A stretch of 64,000 nt of DNA from AP-15 sp963790875 (GCA_963790875.1 CAWBQT010000020.1:7420-71419), one strand, 5' to 3'. Positions 25,403 to 34,472 are shown, counted from the stretch's first letter. The notes: a model not told the origin generated them from the letters alone. Numbers and translations are program-made.

Positions 25403-26971
25403 ATGAAAAGATTTTTCGGTGGGTTCGCCCTGCTGCTGCTTGGGGCCGGCTTAAGCCCGGCGATCGCCGCAACCTCCAGCAGCAGCGTGTGCGATCGGCC
25501 GGCGGCAGGCTCCGTCGTCGCCGAACCGACCGATCTCTACAGCACGAACGGCGTCCTCGAGGTGGCTTTCGACTATTATACGAGCGTGGACAGCGAGGGA
25601 CGGACGCTGTTCTGCTTCGTCACGACGAACGGCGTCGAATCGCCGACATTGCATTTGAACCCCGGCGATACCCTCCAGCTGACCGTCACCAATCTCAACC
25701 CGACGCCGCCGCCTGGTTCGCCGACCGAGGTCATCTCCGACGCGTCGGACAAATGCGGCTCCGCGGTGGAGACGATCACGTCGGTCAATGTGCATTTTCA
25801 CGGCACCAACACCTCGCCGACCTGCCATGCAGACGAGGTCATCCATACGCTGGTCAATTCCGGCCAGACTTTCAAATACACGGTAAAGTTTCCGGCCAAC
25901 GAACCGCCGGGACTTTACTGGTATCATCCGCATGTGCACCCTTATGCCGAGGCGGCGGTGCAGGGCGGAGCTTCCGGCGCGATCGTCATCGACGGCGTCG
26001 AGAACCTGCAGCCGGCCGTCGCCGGGCTGCCGGCGCGCGTGCTGCTGATCCGCGACCAGACGATCCCTAACGCTCCGCCGCCCGGCGGCAAGGTGCCTTC
26101 CTGGGACCTGTCGCTGAACTATGTGCCGATCTCCTATCCGGAAAATACACCGGCGGTCATCAAGATGAAGCCCGGCGGCAAGGAATTCTGGCGGGTCGTC
26201 AACGCCTCGGCCGACACGTTCATCGACCTCGAGCTGCTCTATGACGGGGTGGCGCAGCCGGTGCAGGTCGTGGCGCTCGACGGCGTTCCGCTGTTCTCGC
26301 AGGACGGCACGCGACAGGGCAAGCTCTTACCGATGAAAGATATCGAGCTGGCGCCGGCGGCGCGCGCCGAATTCATCGTGACCGGTCCGGCATCGGCGGT
26401 CAAAGAAGCGATTTTCGAAACCCGCAGCGTCGATACCGGGATCGGCGGCAACGACCCGACACGGCCGTTGGCCCGGATCAAGACGACCGCATCGCCACCG
26501 CCCCTGCCGATCATCCCGGCCGCCGCCGAAGCGCCGCACGCGCAGCGCTTTGAAGACCTCGCGACGGCAAAGGTCACGACGCAGCGCTACCTCGCCTTCA
26601 GCGAGGGCGGCGGCGAATATTTCATCGGCCTCGATGGCCAGGCCCCGGTTGCCTACTCGCCCAACGAGCCGCCGGTCATCACCACCACCCAAGGGGCCGT
26701 CGAGGACTGGACGATCATCAATCAAACCGCCGAGAACCATGCGTTCCACATCCATCAAACCCACTTCCTGCTGCTCGAGGTGAACGGCGTGCCGGTGCCG
26801 GCGGCGCAGCATCAATACCTCGATACGGTCGACGTTCCGGCAAACGAGGGGATCACAGTCCAGATGGATTTTCGCGGGGATCTCGTCGGAGACTTTGTTT
26901 TTCACTGCCACATCCTCGAACACGAGGATCACGGCATGATGGCGATCATCCGCGTTTTACCCAAGTCATGA
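25403..26971 (+). CDS. Exported multicopper oxidase
   Basis: A 522-residue periplasmic multicopper oxidase with a signal peptide (1-22). The copper sites are complete: HFHG (131-134), WYHPHVH (173-179), HAFHIHQTHF, and the type 1/type 3 HCHILEHEDHGM (501-512) with a Met axial ligand. Such laccase-like enzymes oxidise phenols, Cu(I), Mn(II) or Fe(II) using oxygen; which one cannot be told. The ATG at 25403 gives a clean signal peptide; an alternative 18 codons upstream does not. It overlaps the Sco gene (ATGA), so copper delivery and oxidase are co-expressed. Confidence 0.93.
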   Translation: MKRFFGGFALLLLGAGLSPAIAATSSSSVCDRPAAGSVVAEPTDLYSTNGVLEVAFDYYTSVDSEGRTLFCFVTTNGVESPTLHLNPGDTLQLTVTNLNPTPPPGSPTEVISDASDKCGSAVETITSVNVHFHGTNTSPTCHADEVIHTLVNSGQTFKYTVKFPANEPPGLYWYHPHVHPYAEAAVQGGASGAIVIDGVENLQPAVAGLPARVLLIRDQTIPNAPPPGGKVPSWDLSLNYVPISYPENTPAVIKMKPGGKEFWRVVNASADTFIDLELLYDGVAQPVQVVALDGVPLFSQDGTRQGKLLPMKDIELAPAARAEFIVTGPASAVKEAIFETRSVDTGIGGNDPTRPLARIKTTASPPPLPIIPAAAEAPHAQRFEDLATAKVTTQRYLAFSEGGGEYFIGLDGQAPVAYSPNEPPVITTTQGAVEDWTIINQTAENHAFHIHQTHFLLLEVNGVPVPAAQHQYLDTVDVPANEGITVQMDFRGDLVGDFVFHCHILEHEDHGMMAIIRVLPKS

Positions 26972-27561
26972 TCGCTCGAAGCAGGCATCGCCGCACCGCC
27001 CTCCCCGCCGCGGCCGCGCTCGTCTGCGGGTTCGCGACAGCGCCGATGGCGGCGCCGCAAGGGGGACCCGTGCCGGCAATCCCCGGCATCGACGGTCACT
27101 TTGCGCTCGAGACCGTGGCGGGCCGGGCCGTCACCGAGGCAAGCTTTCGCGGCAAATGGCTCCTCGTCTATTTCGGATATACCGCCTGTCCCGACGCCTG
27201 TCCCACGGCGCTCGGCGCGATGGCGGCGGCCCTCGACACGATGGGGTCGCGCGCCGCCGAGGTTCAGCCGTTGTTCGTTACCGTCGATCCCAAGCGCGAT
27301 ACGCCGGCGGTGCTCGCCAATTACGTCAAGAACTTCGACCCACGGATCATCGGCCTTTACGGCACGCCCTATGAGACGGCGGCGGCCGCCAAGGCGTTCC
27401 GCGTCTATTATCAGGCGCGGCAATTGGGCCGCGGCGATTACGCGATCGACCATAGCGCGTTCGTCTATGTCGTCGATCCCGGTGGCCGGGTCGTCGAGCT
27501 GCTCACCGGCAACCTTCCCGGCAAGACGATCGCGGCGGCGCTGCGGGACCTGATGAAATGA
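26968..27561 (+). CDS. Sco1/SenC-type copper chaperone
   Basis: A 197-residue thioredoxin-fold protein with a signal region (1-29), the copper-binding Cys pair C74 and C78 in TACPDACP and the partner H162 in DYAIDHSAF. Sco proteins deliver copper or reduce Cys in the Cu(A) site of cytochrome oxidase, and can serve other cuproenzymes. Here its start overlaps the multicopper oxidase stop and its stop overlaps the cytochrome c start (both ATGA). That suggests it metallates or maintains the oxidase. Confidence 0.92.
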   Translation: MIARSRHRRTALPAAAALVCGFATAPMAAPQGGPVPAIPGIDGHFALETVAGRAVTEASFRGKWLLVYFGYTACPDACPTALGAMAAALDTMGSRAAEVQPLFVTVDPKRDTPAVLANYVKNFDPRIIGLYGTPYETAAAAKAFRVYYQARQLGRGDYAIDHSAFVYVVDPGGRVVELLTGNLPGKTIAAALRDLMK

Positions 27562-28109
27562 GCGCGGTCCGGAGGCTCTGCCTCGCCATTGCGATCGGTC
27601 TCGCCGCCGGCGGGGGCTCGCCGGTGGTGCCGGCAAAGTCCGTTCCCGTTCATTTTGCCGACGCCGACAGCCCGGCGGCAGTCGGCCTCGGCGAACGTCT
27701 CTATGCCGGCCATTGCGCTTCCTGTCACGGTCGCTACCGGCAAGGACAGCCGCTGTGGCAGATCATCGACGCCTATACCGGTCGGCGGGCGCCCGCGCTC
27801 GACGACAGCGGTCGGATCTGGCAGCGTTCCGACGAAGCGATCTTTCACATCAGCAAATACGGCCGGTACGCCACGGCCTCGCCAGGCGGCGTTTCCACCA
27901 TGCCGGCCTTCGAGGATGTCCTCGGCGATCGCGAGATCCTCGCCGTCGTCGCCTTTATCAAGGCGCGCTGGCCGATCGGCTTGCGCATCGCGCAGGCGAT
28001 GCTGAACCCCGGCTTCGCCGGGATGCCGGCCGACGCCGACGACACCGCCTGGCGCCTGCCGCCGAGCTGCAACGGGATGATCCACCGCAATGCGGCGGCG
28101 GCGCGGTGA
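27558..28109 (+). CDS. Periplasmic c-type cytochrome
   Basis: A 183-residue exported protein with one heme site, CASCH (53-57), and a likely axial M115 in GGVSTMPAF. The signal covers residues 1-26. The spacing is that of a class I cytochrome c; the roughly 45-residue C-terminal extension after the heme domain (about 139-183) has PADADDTAWRLPPSCNGM and is not recognised. As the last gene of the oxidase-Sco operon it may carry electrons to or from the multicopper oxidase. Confidence 0.9.
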   Translation: MSAVRRLCLAIAIGLAAGGGSPVVPAKSVPVHFADADSPAAVGLGERLYAGHCASCHGRYRQGQPLWQIIDAYTGRRAPALDDSGRIWQRSDEAIFHISKYGRYATASPGGVSTMPAFEDVLGDREILAVVAFIKARWPIGLRIAQAMLNPGFAGMPADADDTAWRLPPSCNGMIHRNAAAAR

Positions 28110-28161
28110 TTGCCGGCGACGCGTCCTCCACCGCAGGTCACGCGGCCGCCGCGCCCGATCT

Positions 28162-29382
28162 TTACGCCTGTAGAGCCAGCGGCGCGGTTTCGTTCCAGAC
28201 CGCATCCTGCGATTCCGGGAACAGCAGCTCCTCATAGACCGCGATCGTGCGGGCGCACATCGCGGCGGAAGTGAAATCGACCGCGATATGCGCGATCGCG
28301 CGCTCGGCCAGGAGCGCGCGCTCCTCCTGGCCGAGCGACAGGGCTTCGCCGATAGCGCCGGCGAGCGCCGCCGGATCGCGCGGCGGCACCAGCCAGCCGG
28401 TGATGCCGGGCACGAGCGTATGGCGGGCGCCACCATGGTCGGTCGCGATCGTCGGGCGGCCCATCGCCTGTGCCTCGGCGATGACCCGGCCGAAGCCTTC
28501 AGGGCCGCTCGACGCCGAGACGACGACGTCGGCCAGCATATAGGCGGCCGGCATGTCGGGGCATTCCTCGGCGATGCGAAAGATCCCGCGCGATCCGACC
28601 GCGGCGATCGCCGTTTCGAGTTCGCGGCGGAAGCCCTTGCGCTGCTCGGCGCCGACCAGCACATAGCAGACATCGCTGCGGCCGAGCTGCGCCGCCGCGG
28701 CGATGAAATCGAGCCCGCCCTTCCAGCGCGTCAGCCGGCCCGGCAGCATGACGACCGGCGCCTCTTCGGGTAGCCGCCATGCGCGCGCGAGTGAGACGAC
28801 GCGCGGCCCGCCGACCCGGTGCGGCGAAAAAGCCTCGAGATCCACGCCGCGCGGGATCGTGCGCAGCCGATCGGGGCCGACGCCATAGACCCGTGCCGCA
28901 TGCTCGGCGACAAAATCCGAGATCGCGATGACCCGTTCGCCGCGCGCCATGACCGAGTTGTACCGGCGCTTCAATAGGCCGCTTGTACCGTAGGCGTTAT
29001 GAAACGTCGTCACGAAATGGCGACGGGTGGCGCGTGCGGCGGACCACGCGCTCCACGCCGGGGCGCGGCTGCGCGCATGCACGATGTCGATGCCGAGCCG
29101 GCGGATCAGCCGCGTCAGCCGCTTAGCGTTCTGGTACAGGACGAGCGGGTTCTTCGAGGCGAGCGGCAGGCTCAGATGCGCGCTGCCGGCGCGCCCGATA
29201 TCGCGTTCGAGCGGCCCGCCGGCCGAGGCGACATAGCTCATCCAGCCGGCGGCGGCGAGGGCCGCGGCCACCTCGACCGTGCCGCGCTCGGCACCGCCCG
29301 AGACGAGGCGGGGAAGGATCTGCAAGACTGCGGGAGGTCGGCCTTCCGGCGGCGCCGGGGTCCTGTTATCGTTGCCGTCCAT
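28162..29382 (-). CDS. Glycosyltransferase, GT4 family
   Basis: A 406-residue GT-B glycosyltransferase. It has the N-terminal donor-independent GGAERGTVEVA (about 30-40), the linker VMLPGRLTRWKGGLDFIAAA and the GT4 nucleotide-sugar motif SGPEGFGRVIAEAQAMGRP with its E-x7-E. These enzymes transfer a sugar from an NDP or GDP donor to glycans or lipids, probably LPS or exopolysaccharide here. It is divergent from the alpha/beta hydrolase gene, with 24 bp between the starts; a shared regulatory region is possible. Confidence 0.9.
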   Translation of the reverse strand: MDGNDNRTPAPPEGRPPAVLQILPRLVSGGAERGTVEVAAALAAAGWMSYVASAGGPLERDIGRAGSAHLSLPLASKNPLVLYQNAKRLTRLIRRLGIDIVHARSRAPAWSAWSAARATRRHFVTTFHNAYGTSGLLKRRYNSVMARGERVIAISDFVAEHAARVYGVGPDRLRTIPRGVDLEAFSPHRVGGPRVVSLARAWRLPEEAPVVMLPGRLTRWKGGLDFIAAAAQLGRSDVCYVLVGAEQRKGFRRELETAIAAVGSRGIFRIAEECPDMPAAYMLADVVVSASSGPEGFGRVIAEAQAMGRPTIATDHGGARHTLVPGITGWLVPPRDPAALAGAIGEALSLGQEERALLAERAIAHIAVDFTSAAMCARTIAVYEELLFPESQDAVWNETAPLALQA

Positions 29383-29406
29383 TCCGCGTGCCGCCCCGCT
29401 CTTCCG

Positions 29407-30156
29407 ATGCGCCCGCCCGAGACTTTAGCACGCCCAGGAGGCGCCACAATCGCCTACCACCGGCTCGCCGGTCGGGCGCCCGGACTCGTCTTTCTCGACG
29501 GGTTCCGTTCCGACATGACCGGGACCAAGGCGCTCTATCTCGAGGATTATTGCCAAGGCAAGGGCCGCGCCTATCTGCGTTTCGACCATTTCGGGCATGG
29601 CGCCTCGAGCGGCGACGCCGACCGCGGCACGATCGGGCATTGGGCCGAGGACGCCGCGGCGGTGCTCGATTCGCTGACCCTGGGCCCGCAGATCCTCGTC
29701 GGCTCGAGCATGGGCGGCTGGATCATGCTGCTGGCGGCGCTCGCCCGCCGCGAACGGGTCCATGCGCTCGTCGGCATCGCCGCCGCCCCCGATTTCACCG
29801 AGGATCTCTTGTGGCCGCGCCTCGATGCGGCGCAGCGCGCCGAGATCATGACAAAGGGCGCAACGACCCTCTCCTCGGAATACGATCCAGCCGGCTACAC
29901 CTATCGGCGCGAGCTGATCGAGGAGGGGAGGGGACATCTCTTGCTGCGCGCGCCGATCGCGCTCGACTGTCCGGTGCGGTTGCTGCACGGCCTGCGCGAC
30001 ACGTCGGTGCCGTGGCAGACGAGCCTGCGCCTCGCCGAGTGCCTCGCGAGCCGGGATGTCGCGATCACCCTCGTCAAGGACGGCGACCACCGGCTGTCGG
30101 CCCCCGCCGACCTCGCCCGGCTCGCCGCGACATTGGACGAACTCGCGGAACGGTAG
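29407..30156 (+). CDS. Alpha/beta hydrolase (ABHD10-like)
   Basis: A 249-residue alpha/beta hydrolase with nucleophile motif GSSMGGW, FDHFGHGASSG near the oxyanion region and the terminal His in DGDHRLS. The pattern matches short bacterial hydrolases related to ABHD10/palmitoyl-protein thioesterase-like proteins. The ATG at 29407 is chosen since the longer upstream frame would cover the divergent glycosyltransferase. Substrate unknown. Confidence 0.86.
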   Translation: MRPPETLARPGGATIAYHRLAGRAPGLVFLDGFRSDMTGTKALYLEDYCQGKGRAYLRFDHFGHGASSGDADRGTIGHWAEDAAAVLDSLTLGPQILVGSSMGGWIMLLAALARRERVHALVGIAAAPDFTEDLLWPRLDAAQRAEIMTKGATTLSSEYDPAGYTYRRELIEEGRGHLLLRAPIALDCPVRLLHGLRDTSVPWQTSLRLAECLASRDVAITLVKDGDHRLSAPADLARLAATLDELAER

Positions 30157-30244
30157 CGAAAGGCGCCCCGCCGTATCTCGGTCTTCCGCCTAGGCCGACC
30201 CATTTGAGACCTTCATGACCGCGCCAATGGATGCTCGGGTTGAC

Positions 30245-30451
30245 GGGGCGAGGAGGTCGCGGGCTTCGGTGGCGGCCCCGGTCGCGGCGGCGCCGCGCAA
30301 GGCTCGCGGCGGCGCGCAACTCCCGGAGCTTGGCCTGCTCGCCGGCGATGTACAGGGCTTGGCAATAGAGTTCCTCGGCGGCCGCGGAATGCCCTCGCCG
30401 CAGCAGCAAAGGGCGTTTGGGCCGGCTGAGCCCCGATGAACCGATAGGTCG
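30245..30451 (-). pseudogene. Remnant of an adenylate-cyclase-like/TPR ATPase C-terminus
   Basis: The minus strand translates to RPLLLRRGHSAAAEELYCQA, LYIAGEQAKLRELRAAASLA and RRRRDRGRH, close to the C-terminal TPR helices of large cyclase/ATPase regulators. No start, no upstream domain and a stop just before it (30452) mark it as a short degraded fragment. It lies between the hydrolase and acyl-CoA dehydrogenase-like genes, 3' to 3'. Confidence 0.55.
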
Positions 30452-30467
30452 TTATGGCCGAGTGGGT

Positions 30468-31673
30468 TTAGAAGAGCCAGCGAAGCGGCGCGAGGCCGAG
30501 CAGCAGGCGGCCGGCCATCTCATAGGTTCGCAGCGTCCCGATTACGTGCTGGTTCATCGTCAAGACATCGCGCAGACAGCGATCGAGCGGTCCCTTCTGA
30601 TAAACCGCCGTGCCGCCCGCCGCCTTGCAGATTAGCTCCACCACGTCGACGCAGACGCCGACGACGTGCGTGTAGGTGCTGGTGAACAGGGCGACCTGCC
30701 GCTCCGACGGCTGGCCGCCCGCGAGCAAGGTGCCCCACAGATCGCCCATCACGTCGAAATAGTAGGCGCGCGCGGCGGCCAGCAGCGTTTCCGCTCGGCC
30801 CACCGCCTCCTGAACAAAAACATCGTCGCGCACGGCCTTGGGCGCCTCGATCGCCGCACCCATGGTATACCGGCGGGCCGGCTTGCCGGCCGCGCTCTCG
30901 ACAAACGCATCGATCGCGGAGCGGGCGATCCCCAGGGCCGGCCGGCGCCCGTCGCGCCAAACAAGAACGGGAATGCGTAGAGCGGCCCGGCCCGCTTGAC
31001 CAATCCTTGGTCCTGGAAACTGAAGCTCTGCTCCTCTTCCGACGAAAACGTCACGCACCGCGACGTCGTCGCTGCCCGTGCCGCGCAATCCTGTCGTGTA
31101 CCAGGTGTCGAGGATCTCGCATTGCGACAGTCGCAGAAAACACTGCCGCGTTTCGGGCACGCCGTTGGCATCGAGCCGCGGAGCGCCGTCTTCGATGACG
31201 AGACAGCCCAGCCAGGCCCATTCGCTGTGCTGGCAGCCGCTGAGGAAGGGAAAGCGCCCGCTGATGCGGTAGCCGCCGGGCACCCGATCCGCCTGTCCGG
31301 TGGTCGTTATTGCCCCAGCCGTCGCCACGCCCAGATCGGGATACATCGCGCGGCCGACGGCATCGTCTAGAAACGCCGTCACGTAACCGCCATCGCAGCC
31401 GATCATCGCACACCACCCGACCGAGGCGTCGGCCATGGCGGGCGCCTCGATCACGCGGAACTGCGTCAGCGGATCCAGTTCGGGACCGCCCCAGGCACGC
31501 GGCATCGGCATGCCGAACACGCCGGCATCCTTCATCGCTGCCGCAATCCGCGGCACGATGCGGCGGCCCTCTTCGATCTCCTCGCTTGCCGCACGAATTT
31601 GCCCAGCGAGCCCGATTGCGGCGTGCAGGATCGGCGAGTCCTCCGGCACTGCTTTGCCTGCGGCATGCGTCAT
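30468..31673 (-). CDS. Acyl-CoA dehydrogenase-like flavoprotein with a locally out-of-frame segment
   Basis: A 401-residue protein of the acyl-CoA dehydrogenase/group D flavin monooxygenase fold (HpaH/DszC-like): the N-terminal helical domain, the middle beta domain with GFSGR-like GRFPFLSG and the C-terminal four-helix domain with AYYFDVMGDLW and AAGGTAVYQKGPLDR. Between residues 210 and 246 the read-through frame loses similarity, while the +1 frame gives EEEQSFSFQDQGLVKRAG and PLYAFPFLFGATGAG, which looks like the expected family sequence. So two compensating indels near 31040 and 30940 replace about 34 residues. It could be a sequence error or a real lesion. The function is otherwise unassigned. 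Confidence 0.75.
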   Translation of the reverse strand: MTHAAGKAVPEDSPILHAAIGLAGQIRAASEEIEEGRRIVPRIAAAMKDAGVFGMPMPRAWGGPELDPLTQFRVIEAPAMADASVGWCAMIGCDGGYVTAFLDDAVGRAMYPDLGVATAGAITTTGQADRVPGGYRISGRFPFLSGCQHSEWAWLGCLVIEDGAPRLDANGVPETRQCFLRLSQCEILDTWYTTGLRGTGSDDVAVRDVFVGRGAELQFPGPRIGQAGRAALRIPVLVWRDGRRPALGIARSAIDAFVESAAGKPARRYTMGAAIEAPKAVRDDVFVQEAVGRAETLLAAARAYYFDVMGDLWGTLLAGGQPSERQVALFTSTYTHVVGVCVDVVELICKAAGGTAVYQKGPLDRCLRDVLTMNQHVIGTLRTYEMAGRLLLGLAPLRWLF

Positions 31674-31973
31674 CGATAAACCTCCCCGAATGTGCGTTAA
31701 CGAAGCAATGTTTATCGTGGAGCCTAGCCGATTTCAGGCCCGCCTCCCATCCGGAATGGTGTGCCGCCTATCGGACGGGTCCGGCGGCAGGCTGCCACGC
31801 GCTTAAGGGGTAACTCGCGACCCAGAGCCGGTATTCGGCCGGATGCCGGTGAAGGATGGATCAGCCCCCCTGGGTCAAAGATCGTCGTTAAACACGATCT
31901 TCGGCAGACTGGTCATAACGCGCGGGGATGGTAAATTGGTCGCAGGCTCCTCGACCGTAAGCGTGAGGTTCGA
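31674..31973. other. Intergenic stretch between divergent genes
   Basis: No gene or repeat is recognised in these 300 bases, which must hold the promoters of the divergent acyl-CoA dehydrogenase-like and catalase-like genes. Confidence 0.5.
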
Positions 31974-33017
31974 ATGCGTGAGCCGCGTTCCGTCTTTGGA
32001 TCGCTGGTGCTGATTGCCGTTGTCATCGCCGGCGGTGCCGCTGCCTTCGCCTACACGGCGGGATGGTTCTCGCCGCACCGCCTCACGCCGAAGAAAATCG
32101 TGAATGCGCTGGCACCGCCGACCGGCCCGGCGCTCGGCCATCGCCGCAACCATGCCAAAGGCATCTGCTTCACCGGCGTCTTCGAAGCGAACGGAGCCGG
32201 CACGGCGCTCTCAAAGGCACAGGTTTTCACCGGCGGCCAGTATCCTGCCCTCGGACGCTTCAATCTCGCCACGGCTGATCCGAATGCGCCGGATGCGACG
32301 GTCCGGGTGCGGGGCATCGGATTGCGCATCTCGACGCCGGACGGGCAAGACTGGCGCAGCGCCATGATCGACCCACCAGTCTTTGCGGTCTCGACGCCGC
32401 GAGCCTTTTACGAGCTGTTGCTCGCCTCGAAGAGCAAAGACCCGAACGCGATGAAGACATTCGCCGGCGCGCATCCCGAGATTGCGGCGTTCGGCGCCTG
32501 GGCCAAGAGCGCCCCGTGGACCGGCAGCTACGCCGAGGAGCGGTTCAACAGTCTCGACAGCTTCGTCTTCACCGACAGTGCCGGTACGGAGAATACGGTG
32601 CGATGGTCGCTGTTGCCGGCGGCGCAGCCGGTCGCGATCTCGCCCGCCGACCTCGCAAAGCGCGGCCCCGACTTCCTCGAACGAGAGATCGCCGAGCGGG
32701 TCCGTGGCGGGCCACAGCGCTGGACCATGGTGGTTACTGTCGCCAATCCTGGCGATCCCACCGCGGACCCGAGCAAGGCTTGGCCGAAAGACCGCCGTGC
32801 CGTTGAGGTCGGCACGCTCATTGTCCGGCAGATAGAAGCCGAGCAGGACGGCCCGTGCCGCGACATCAATTTCGATCCCGCCGTCCTGCCCTTCGGCATG
32901 CGGACCTCGGACGACCCGTTCCCGGCCGCCCGGTCGGCCGCCTATGCAAGGTCATACGACCTTCGCACGGCGGAGGCCAAGGACTATCCCCGAACGAAAG
33001 CGGAGGCCAAGCCATGA
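31974..33017 (+). CDS. Membrane-anchored catalase-family peroxidase
   Basis: A 347-residue minimal heme catalase (SrpA-like). A single membrane anchor lies at residues 8-28, followed by a catalase fold with the distal H60 in RRNHAKG and a C-terminal ARSAAYARSYDLR region expected to contribute the proximal heme Tyr. Such short catalases act as peroxidases in the periplasm or at the membrane. The stop overlaps the ATG of the cytochrome b561 gene (ATGA). Pairs of this type recur in proteobacteria, suggesting electron delivery from the quinone pool. Confidence 0.88.
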   Translation: MREPRSVFGSLVLIAVVIAGGAAAFAYTAGWFSPHRLTPKKIVNALAPPTGPALGHRRNHAKGICFTGVFEANGAGTALSKAQVFTGGQYPALGRFNLATADPNAPDATVRVRGIGLRISTPDGQDWRSAMIDPPVFAVSTPRAFYELLLASKSKDPNAMKTFAGAHPEIAAFGAWAKSAPWTGSYAEERFNSLDSFVFTDSAGTENTVRWSLLPAAQPVAISPADLAKRGPDFLEREIAERVRGGPQRWTMVVTVANPGDPTADPSKAWPKDRRAVEVGTLIVRQIEAEQDGPCRDINFDPAVLPFGMRTSDDPFPAARSAAYARSYDLRTAEAKDYPRTKAEAKP

Positions 33018-33577
33018 TCGGGGGCCGCCGACATTTCACCCCGGTCCAGCGACTGCTGCACTGGCTTATGGCAGTCTGCATCTTGGCCATGCTGTTCATC
33101 GGCGTGGGCATGGTGTCCACCATCATGCCGAAATATTTGAGGCTCGTTTCGATCCACAAGCCGCTCGGCATGGCAATTCTGGTGCTCGCGCTGCTCCGCT
33201 TGGCGGCGCGCCTGCGTTACGGGACACCGCCGCTTCCAGCCGACTTGCCCGAGCCGATGAGGCTCGCGGCCCATCTGTCGCATTACGCGTTCTACGTCCT
33301 GATGATCGCCATGCCGCTGCTCGGCTGGGGTATGTTGTCGGCGGCAGCCTATCCGGTCGTGCTGTTCGGCGGCGTGCACCTTCCGGCGATTCTGCCGCTG
33401 AGCGACAGGCTGCATACCTTGCTCTGGAACGCGCATTTCTACCTAGCTTTCGCGTTCTTCGGCCTGATCCTGTTGCATGTCGCGGCGGCGCTGTTCCACG
33501 CGCTCGTCCGACGCGACGGCGTATTCGAGGCGATGGCCTCGGTGTCGACCCACGACGAGGTCATGCCGGCCGAGTGA
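33014..33577 (+). CDS. Cytochrome b561-family membrane protein
   Basis: A 187-residue four-helix membrane protein of the bacterial cytochrome b561 family. Candidate heme ligands are H16 in RLLHWLMA, H48 in SIHKPLG and His residues in AHLSHYAF and LLHVAAALFH. It probably links the quinone pool to the catalase-like peroxidase encoded just upstream. ATG 33014 overlaps the catalase stop. Confidence 0.9.
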   Translation: MIGGRRHFTPVQRLLHWLMAVCILAMLFIGVGMVSTIMPKYLRLVSIHKPLGMAILVLALLRLAARLRYGTPPLPADLPEPMRLAAHLSHYAFYVLMIAMPLLGWGMLSAAAYPVVLFGGVHLPAILPLSDRLHTLLWNAHFYLAFAFFGLILLHVAAALFHALVRRDGVFEAMASVSTHDEVMPAE

Positions 33578-33794
33578 CAGAAGCGCAAGGCCCGCTCACG
33601 ATCGTGCTTTTTGGAGCTCCGTGAAGGACAGCGATCGCCGCGAGGAGCTTCAAGCTTTACCTTGAGCAACATCCGAATCGACACTTCACCGGACTAGCTC
33701 GGGCCCGCCATTCTTCGCCAGAAGTCCTTGGCCTTAATTTGCGACCCCCACGAGGAGAATGCGAGGGGGCCACGATATTGGTCGGATGTTCAGG

Positions 33795-34301
33795 TCGGTC
33801 TCGATCGAGGTCGCTGGCGAAAATCTGGACCCTAGGCGCAACTTCCAGCTTGACCATGGCCTCTTTGACGAGGATCGCGATCGAATAGGCCTCTTCGCCG
33901 GTGGCACATCCCGGCACCCAGATGCGGATTTGGTCCTTGTTCCCTTTGTTCGCCGACAACTTTGGCATCACCTCGCTTTCCGGCGCCGCGAAGGCCTCCG
34001 GGTCGCGGAAGAACTGGGCGACCCCGATCAGGAGGTCGCGAAACAACAGATCGAGCTGGTCCGGCTCTCGGCGCAAGCGGTCGATGTATTCGGGCACGCT
34101 ATCGATCTGCAGCACTTGCATGCGGCGCTGAGTGCGCCGGACCAGGCTGCTCTCCTTGTACTGGCTGAAGTCGTGGCCAAGCCGGGCGCGCAGCAGCGCG
34201 CAAATCCTCGTCAAATGTTCCGCCGCGTCGCGTGCCGTCCGGCGCCTTCCGATCGCCGATGCGGCCAAGATGCTCCGCGTAGGCGAGCCGTCGGATCGGG
34301 A
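33795..34301 (-). pseudogene. CheR/chemotaxis methyltransferase remnant
   Basis: The minus frame contains CheR-type sequence: the N-terminal RLGHDFSQYKESSLVRRTQR, LLFRDLLIGVAQFFRDPEAF and the SAM site VWVPGCATGEEAYSIAIL (here RIWVPGCATGEEAYS), ending abruptly at QIFASDLDRDRP where a full CheR would continue through the rest of the methyltransferase domain. There is no upstream start in frame, so it is the middle of a CheR or CheB-CheR fusion. It is a broken gene with an unrelated 3' sequence. Confidence 0.8.
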
Positions 34302-34472
34302 AATCCCACCGCGAAAAGCCGCCCTCTGACGCGGGTCGCTTGGCGCTCTTCGATGCAGGCAGGCGCAGATACGCGTGCTCCGAGGGAGCCACCCGCTCGC
34401 GGGGGAGAGGGCTGGCCCCCGACCCGGTACCGATCCTGGCTGCTCCCATCAGGGGAAGGCCCTGGGCGACCC

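Noticed and set aside
31955..31975. A T-loop-like GAGGTTCGAATGC resembling a tRNA 3' end
   Set aside because: No acceptor or anticodon stems fit around it, and the next gene starts here.
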